Below the pieces are notes generated by a model, which saw only the letters and a list, made by a program, of their open reading frames with translations, did no database searches and was not told the origin of the DNA. From assembly GCF_001039355.2 (NCBI RefSeq), contig NW_019775709.1, forward strand, positions 97,509-161,508: a stretch of DNA of 64,000 nucleotides, given 5' to 3'. The translations under genes were made by a program, and so were the position numbers. Below, piece after piece: positions 60,081-64,000 of the stretch (within the stretch, counting starts at the first letter, position 1; each line of letters starts with the position of its first letter). Origin of the DNA: Lingula anatina. Lineage: Eukaryota > Brachiopoda > Lingulata > Lingulida > Lingulidae.

Positions 60081-62676
60081 AAGCATTGAGACAGAAATTC
60101 TAGTCCTCATTTAGTATGCATTTTAAATAATATATTAGCATGCAATTAGGTTTTATAATATCTATTTCTAATTATATAATTACTTAGTTGCCAATTGTTT
60201 TTATGATCTTTTTAACTACCAACCACACACCTCATGCATGAAACTTATTACATGGTTAAGAGGCAAACCTATATAGGACAGAAGCTAGTATACAATATAT
60301 CTGCCATACAAGAGTAATAATTAATCAATATCATAAGAATGTTCAGCTAATATATTAGTTTTCTGATAAGGCCACAAGAACAGTATTATCGTGTGACTAG
60401 TATTGTTGGTAATATGATATAATAGTTAACATCTAGACATAACTCAATTAGCAATGACAGTAGCAACCTTTATAATATTTGGAGTAAGAACTACATGTAT
60501 GAACATTTGTGTAGACATGCATGTATTTTTCCTTAATATAGAGAAGTTCTCAGTTTTCAGTTCACAATCTGAAAACGAACTGAAACATTTTTCTGATAGC
60601 CTTATAGCCATTAGCAGCTGGTCTTGATCAATGAGTGAAGAAGAACTTACCTCCTAACCCAAGGCCTCTGGAACCTCTTGACAACTAACTGTTCATTTTC
60701 AAGTGAGACCTCTATCTCCTCAGCTGTGTGTATGGAATCAAAGTCTGATTCTTGAGAGCGTGCTTGAACTCTGGAAATAAATAATCAGGAAAAAAATTCA
60801 TATTTGACATTGAAAACTGATGCTGAATATTTTCATTTTCTGTTAAGGTAATGTCTTTATTATATTTCTTTGTGACATATTTTTCTTAATTTTTTTTACA
60901 TGCATAGTTGACATTGTTGCATCTATATTTAGATTTAAAAAATTGATAGGTATCCATGTTAGTTGTGTTGCTATGGCGATTTGAACTTTGAATTCAATGA
61001 CTATATAATCACATGGGAAATTTAATGTTTTTTTTTTTGCATATATTTTTAATTCTCTTCACAGATGAAGTACATTCATAGTCCATGTCTCCTACACATG
61101 GTCTTCAGTACATATGGCAGACATAGATTAGAAAAAAAGAATAGTTACCCAAGCAAATTGTGTTGCTAGGGCAACTTATTTTAAGATGAAACTAAACTGT
61201 TAGATCACCAGCACTAGCTGCTGACACAATGTGCAACAAAAAGACATTAATGTGCAAAGTTGTTGCGCAGAGTAGCATAAGGTCACCACCTTCATAATTC
61301 TAATAGCAAAGCATGATGCACCATACAAACCCTGTAGTTGTAAAAACTGCTCTTTGGTGGACAGTACATTTTATCTGCAGAGCAATTGTGAAAAAAAGAT
61401 TCCTTTAGAGTTCACTACAGTAAATTCAATCAGTATCCAATTCAATGAAAGGTATTTTCAATAAAATATTATTAGCTACACTCACTCTAAAAAAGTTTTG
61501 AGATCCTCCTTCAGGTACCTCACCCAGGCCTGTTCTAGCACATCGACAGCATGGTCTTGAGCACTGTTGAACACTGAAGCTTCTATGAAATCTTTGGCGC
61601 CCATTAACTGCTGATGAAGCACATCTCTTTCTTTGGGATCCATGTCTGAAATGCAAATGATAAAATGTTTCAAAAAGATTCACTATCTGATTATGCAATC
61701 CTGTATTTTAATTTGGCCTAAGAAATATTCTTTTGCAAAATCTGATAACATGGTGAAAATGGTCACATTTCTTTGATTCCTTATTATAATAATGCAAAAT
61801 AGCTGAAGCTTTCAGTTAACAAGTAAGTCATTTTAGGGTTACTGTACTTTTATTATTATGGAAATGAGACAGCTGTGTGACATTAAAAAATTCAAATCTT
61901 TAAAAGATAAATGAACTCATGATAAAAATCAAGCACAACATAAACTGCATTTATCCAAATAGCACAGACTTACCTTCAAAGTATAAATATCCACAGTAAC
62001 TGCATACATTTACACAATCTGTCTAGGAAATATATCATACTTACTTATACTATAAATAACATTTCCTCCAATATATTTGTTGTATATTCCCCAGGCATGA
62101 GTCATCCGAAGCAGACGATCAGCAGATCTATCTTCCTCAGCACTGTACTCTGACACATCTTGCCAGAATAAATGGTTGGCAAGTAATTCTGGGTTCTGTT
62201 GTCTACAAATTTAAGGTAAAGTAAATAAGATAAAGTAAATAAAATAAAGAAATGATTTTAAAATACACTGAAAATACACTGATAACTGAAGCAATGAATT
62301 ATAGCAAATTTGCTGATTCTTTGAACAACAATGGCAAAGTCAAAGTTCTAAGGCAGTTCTTATTAAGAAAAATAAATTAAGTCTGCCTTTTCCAAGAGGC
62401 AAATCAACAATTTTGAGCTAACATATGCTAAAAATGTAAATTTACAAATTTGTACATACTGATCCAGATAAGTAAAACAAACTTTACATGTGTAAAAAAC
62501 ACTTTAAGAAGTTTAAATATACAGAAGTAAATATAATAAATCCTGAAATCTTATAAGTTAAAATTTTTCAACAATTTTTGTTATATAAATCCCCTTACTT
62601 TTCCAGGTATCTCTGAAATGGTCCTCCAGCAGCTTTATCAGCAGACAGAGCAATCAGCAACTTATCACGCATGGTC
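50975..62676 (-). CDS. RGS22/RGSL-like protein with multiple RGS modules, C-terminal 807 residues (5' part off window)
   Basis: Presumed regulator of heterotrimeric G-protein signalling. Coding exons: 62676-62599, 62202-62045, 61645-61486, 60770-60651, 58603-58384, 58157-57853, 57579-57430, 57136-56974, 56717-56598, 54083-53892, 53620-53522, 53253-53070, 52934-52789, 51760-51619, 51162-50975. All fourteen junctions keep phase with no internal stop. The first three exons form one RGS fold (GPFQRYLEKQQNPELLANHL, FWQDVSEY, WGIYNKYIGG, FNSAQDHAVDVL, AWVRYL). A Lys/Arg/Glu-rich probable coiled coil is on 58603-58384. A second RGS-like module spans 58157-56974 (PLWQSRYK, LRQVLSVTDCDFDIFYEKI, NLYLDIDSFLAI). 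A third lies on 54083-53070 (MWFFYKYLVKH, LFFYIEVQKFK, QRYLGN, IFDEAQYHVFKELLPWW). Vertebrate RGS22 is large and has several RGS domains; RGSL1 is the alternative. Stop is TAG at 50975. Confidence 0.78.
51611..51613 (-). other. Alternative stop and poly(A) signal past exon 51760-51619
   Basis: If the donor GTGAGT after 51619 is not used, the frame ends at once with TGT GAG TAA, and AATAAA (51607-51612) overlaps that stop. This would give a shorter C-terminus. The spliced form is preferred because the next exon (51162) fits in phase. Confidence 0.35.
54780..55720 (+). repeat. Degenerate tandem array with AGGTCA direct repeats
   Basis: Diverged units of roughly 150-250 bases recur with the order: GACTTCCTATTCAA, GGTAACTATGGGTGTATCTC, GCAAAGTGAAGTTCATCATG, AAAAGTAGGTCAAAGGTCAA. 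Units carry AGGTCAAAGGTCA or near versions at about 55131 and 55623. The array lies in the 2.5-kb intron between RGS exons 56717-56598 and 54083-53892, and is interrupted by the element at 55308. Confidence 0.6.
55308..55505. mobile_element. Small inverted-repeat element, about 200 bp
   Basis: Ends 55308-55339 and 55476-55506 are imperfect inverted repeats sharing CATT, CAGATT/ATAGATT and AGATCGATCT. TA dinucleotides flank it. A related end, AGTAAGAGCGCATTCTCAAC, occurs at 63215. No frame inside. Confidence 0.5.
55963..55963. other. Single-N contig join
   Basis: Lone N within a dispersed repeat, same style as those at 6909, 9848, 13939 and 63326. No large flanking duplication was noticed here. 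Confidence 0.8.
55964..56278. repeat. Dispersed repeat with internal duplication, GAC/GGC run and terminal palindrome
   Basis: AAAAGGTAAAATGGTTTTCC plus ACTTATCGTGTTATCGGT occurs twice (55977 and 56140). A (CGACGG)n-type run fills 56186-56230. An inverted repeat CAGACACAGATG / CATCTGTGTCTG (56228-56270) follows; its right arm region is a near-palindrome at 56251-56272. The same palindrome opens the contig at 9849. Confidence 0.65.
56537..56561. repeat. (AAT)n microsatellite
   Basis: About eight TAA/AAT units just past the donor of exon 56717-56598. Confidence 0.85.
60034..60080. repeat. (AAAT)n microsatellite
   Basis: About eleven AAAT units in the intron between RGS exons 60770-60651 and 58603-58384. 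The rest of that 2-kb intron shows only A-runs (59221, 59300-59328) and no coding signal. Confidence 0.9.
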
Positions 62677-62679
62677 CTA

Positions 62680-63325
62680 CAAATAAAAATGATCACCTCT
62701 GTGAAACGTGGATATAAGAAACAAATGAAAGAAACAAAAAAGAATGAAATATGAAACAAATACATAGGAATATTTATGCAGCATGGCAGTATGGTCAATG
62801 CCCCTTACCCTTATATGATAATTTTCCAAAAAATATTTTAACATGTAATTAAAACAGTCCAAAAAAAATGAAGATGTAATTCAGATTTACCCTGCCCCAC
62901 CTTGCCCTTGTCCTCTGCACCCTTTTTAAAAGCCTACATCCACCAGAGATATCTTAATCTAAAGACAATTTTCTCTGCCAACAAAGGAGGCTAGGCTTTA
63001 GTTGAAATTGGTTTCTTTAGTTGTGGACAATGCATCTCAAAAAGTTCTTTGAAAATTTTGATGAAATGAAGTGATTATAATTTCAATAGAACCCTGGTCT
63101 CCTAAAATTTCAGAGGTTTTTTTTAAATTTCATTTTATATTATTTATTGTTTACATTTTGCCTTGGCAGAAATCTGCATTGTTGAAATCCTCTCTTGCTG
63201 AATTCAAAATTACAGTAAGAGCGCATTCTCAACGAATTAAGCCAGGCTTTACAAAGCCAGTGACCTAAAAATGGTGGACGTACATGAAAGAAAAACCGCC
63301 TAATCTTTTAATAGTCTCTCCGCCT
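62680..63325. repeat. 646-bp block duplicated across a single N, copy 1
   Basis: Identical as read to 63327-63972, with a lone N at 63326 between. It lies in the intron upstream of exon 62676-62599. Read as a redundant contig overlap. Confidence 0.9.
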
Positions 63326-63326
63326 N

Positions 63327-63972
63327 CAAATAAAAATGATCACCTCTGTGAAACGTGGATATAAGAAACAAATGAAAGAAACAAAAAAGAATGAAATATG
63401 AAACAAATACATAGGAATATTTATGCAGCATGGCAGTATGGTCAATGCCCCTTACCCTTATATGATAATTTTCCAAAAAATATTTTAACATGTAATTAAA
63501 ACAGTCCAAAAAAAATGAAGATGTAATTCAGATTTACCCTGCCCCACCTTGCCCTTGTCCTCTGCACCCTTTTTAAAAGCCTACATCCACCAGAGATATC
63601 TTAATCTAAAGACAATTTTCTCTGCCAACAAAGGAGGCTAGGCTTTAGTTGAAATTGGTTTCTTTAGTTGTGGACAATGCATCTCAAAAAGTTCTTTGAA
63701 AATTTTGATGAAATGAAGTGATTATAATTTCAATAGAACCCTGGTCTCCTAAAATTTCAGAGGTTTTTTTTAAATTTCATTTTATATTATTTATTGTTTA
63801 CATTTTGCCTTGGCAGAAATCTGCATTGTTGAAATCCTCTCTTGCTGAATTCAAAATTACAGTAAGAGCGCATTCTCAACGAATTAAGCCAGGCTTTACA
63901 AAGCCAGTGACCTAAAAATGGTGGACGTACATGAAAGAAAAACCGCCTAATCTTTTAATAGTCTCTCCGCCT
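63327..63972. repeat. 646-bp block duplicated across a single N, copy 2
   Basis: Second copy. After it the sequence continues for 28 bases to the window end, showing what truly follows GTCTCTCCGCCT. Confidence 0.9.
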
Positions 63973-64000
63973 CCCCACACGTCATCCCTGCGGGGTACAG

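Noticed and set aside
62677-63915. Repeated pairs of 61-69 codon frames
   Set aside because: They are intronic and appear twice only because the block is duplicated across the N at 63326.

Overview
The window is eukaryotic nuclear DNA from an animal: AT-rich, with small exons and GT/AG introns, many microsatellites and dispersed repeats. Gene content (an SGSM3-type TBC protein, a multi-RGS protein, GH18 chitinases), clusters of AGGCCTA palindromes and repeats carrying AGGTCA half-sites suggest a marine invertebrate deuterostome, most likely an echinoderm. That assignment is an inference from style, not from a database match.

Layout. (1) 250-16,823, minus: the first 512 codons of an SGSM3-like Rab-GAP; its SH3 and RUN region lies off the left edge. 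This locus is mis-assembled: isolated single N's at 6,909, 9,848 and 13,939 join contigs whose sequences repeat each other almost base for base (2,929-6,908 = 6,910-10,928; 11,670-13,503 = 13,940-15,780), so TBC exons appear twice. (2) 17,000-20,800: no supported gene; AGGCCTA motifs, poly-T and SINE-like repeats. (3) 20,830-35,660, plus: a direct tandem duplication of about 7.2 kb, each unit holding a nine-coding-exon GH18 chitinase with signal peptide, complete DxxDxDxE motif and a conserved hydrophobic C-terminus instead of a chitin-binding domain. Copy 1 is open. Copy 2 has an in-frame TAA in exon 6 and a 446-bp inverted-repeat transposon with coding-like cargo in an intron. (4) 35,694-43,330, minus, tail-to-tail with copy 2: a secreted modular chitinase of 820 residues with a GH18 domain, a Gly/Ser repeat linker and five cysteine-rich ChtBD2-type domains, each on one phase 1-1 exon. 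A possible distal promoter and leader exon lie near 46.1-46.3 kb. (5) 43.4-50.9 kb: repeats and a 964-bp gap. (6) 50,975-62,676, minus: the last fifteen coding exons of an RGS22/RGSL-like protein with several RGS modules; its start lies off the right edge. The right edge carries another single-N duplication (62,680-63,325 = 63,327-63,972).

The chitinase cluster is one functional theme: two probably membrane-tethered enzymes without binding domains (one broken) beside one soluble enzyme with many chitin-binding domains. The SGSM3-like and RGS genes are unrelated signalling neighbours. All exon models were read by eye from splice sites, reading phase and remembered family motifs; every junction in the four genes keeps phase, but no alignment, transcript or database search was available.
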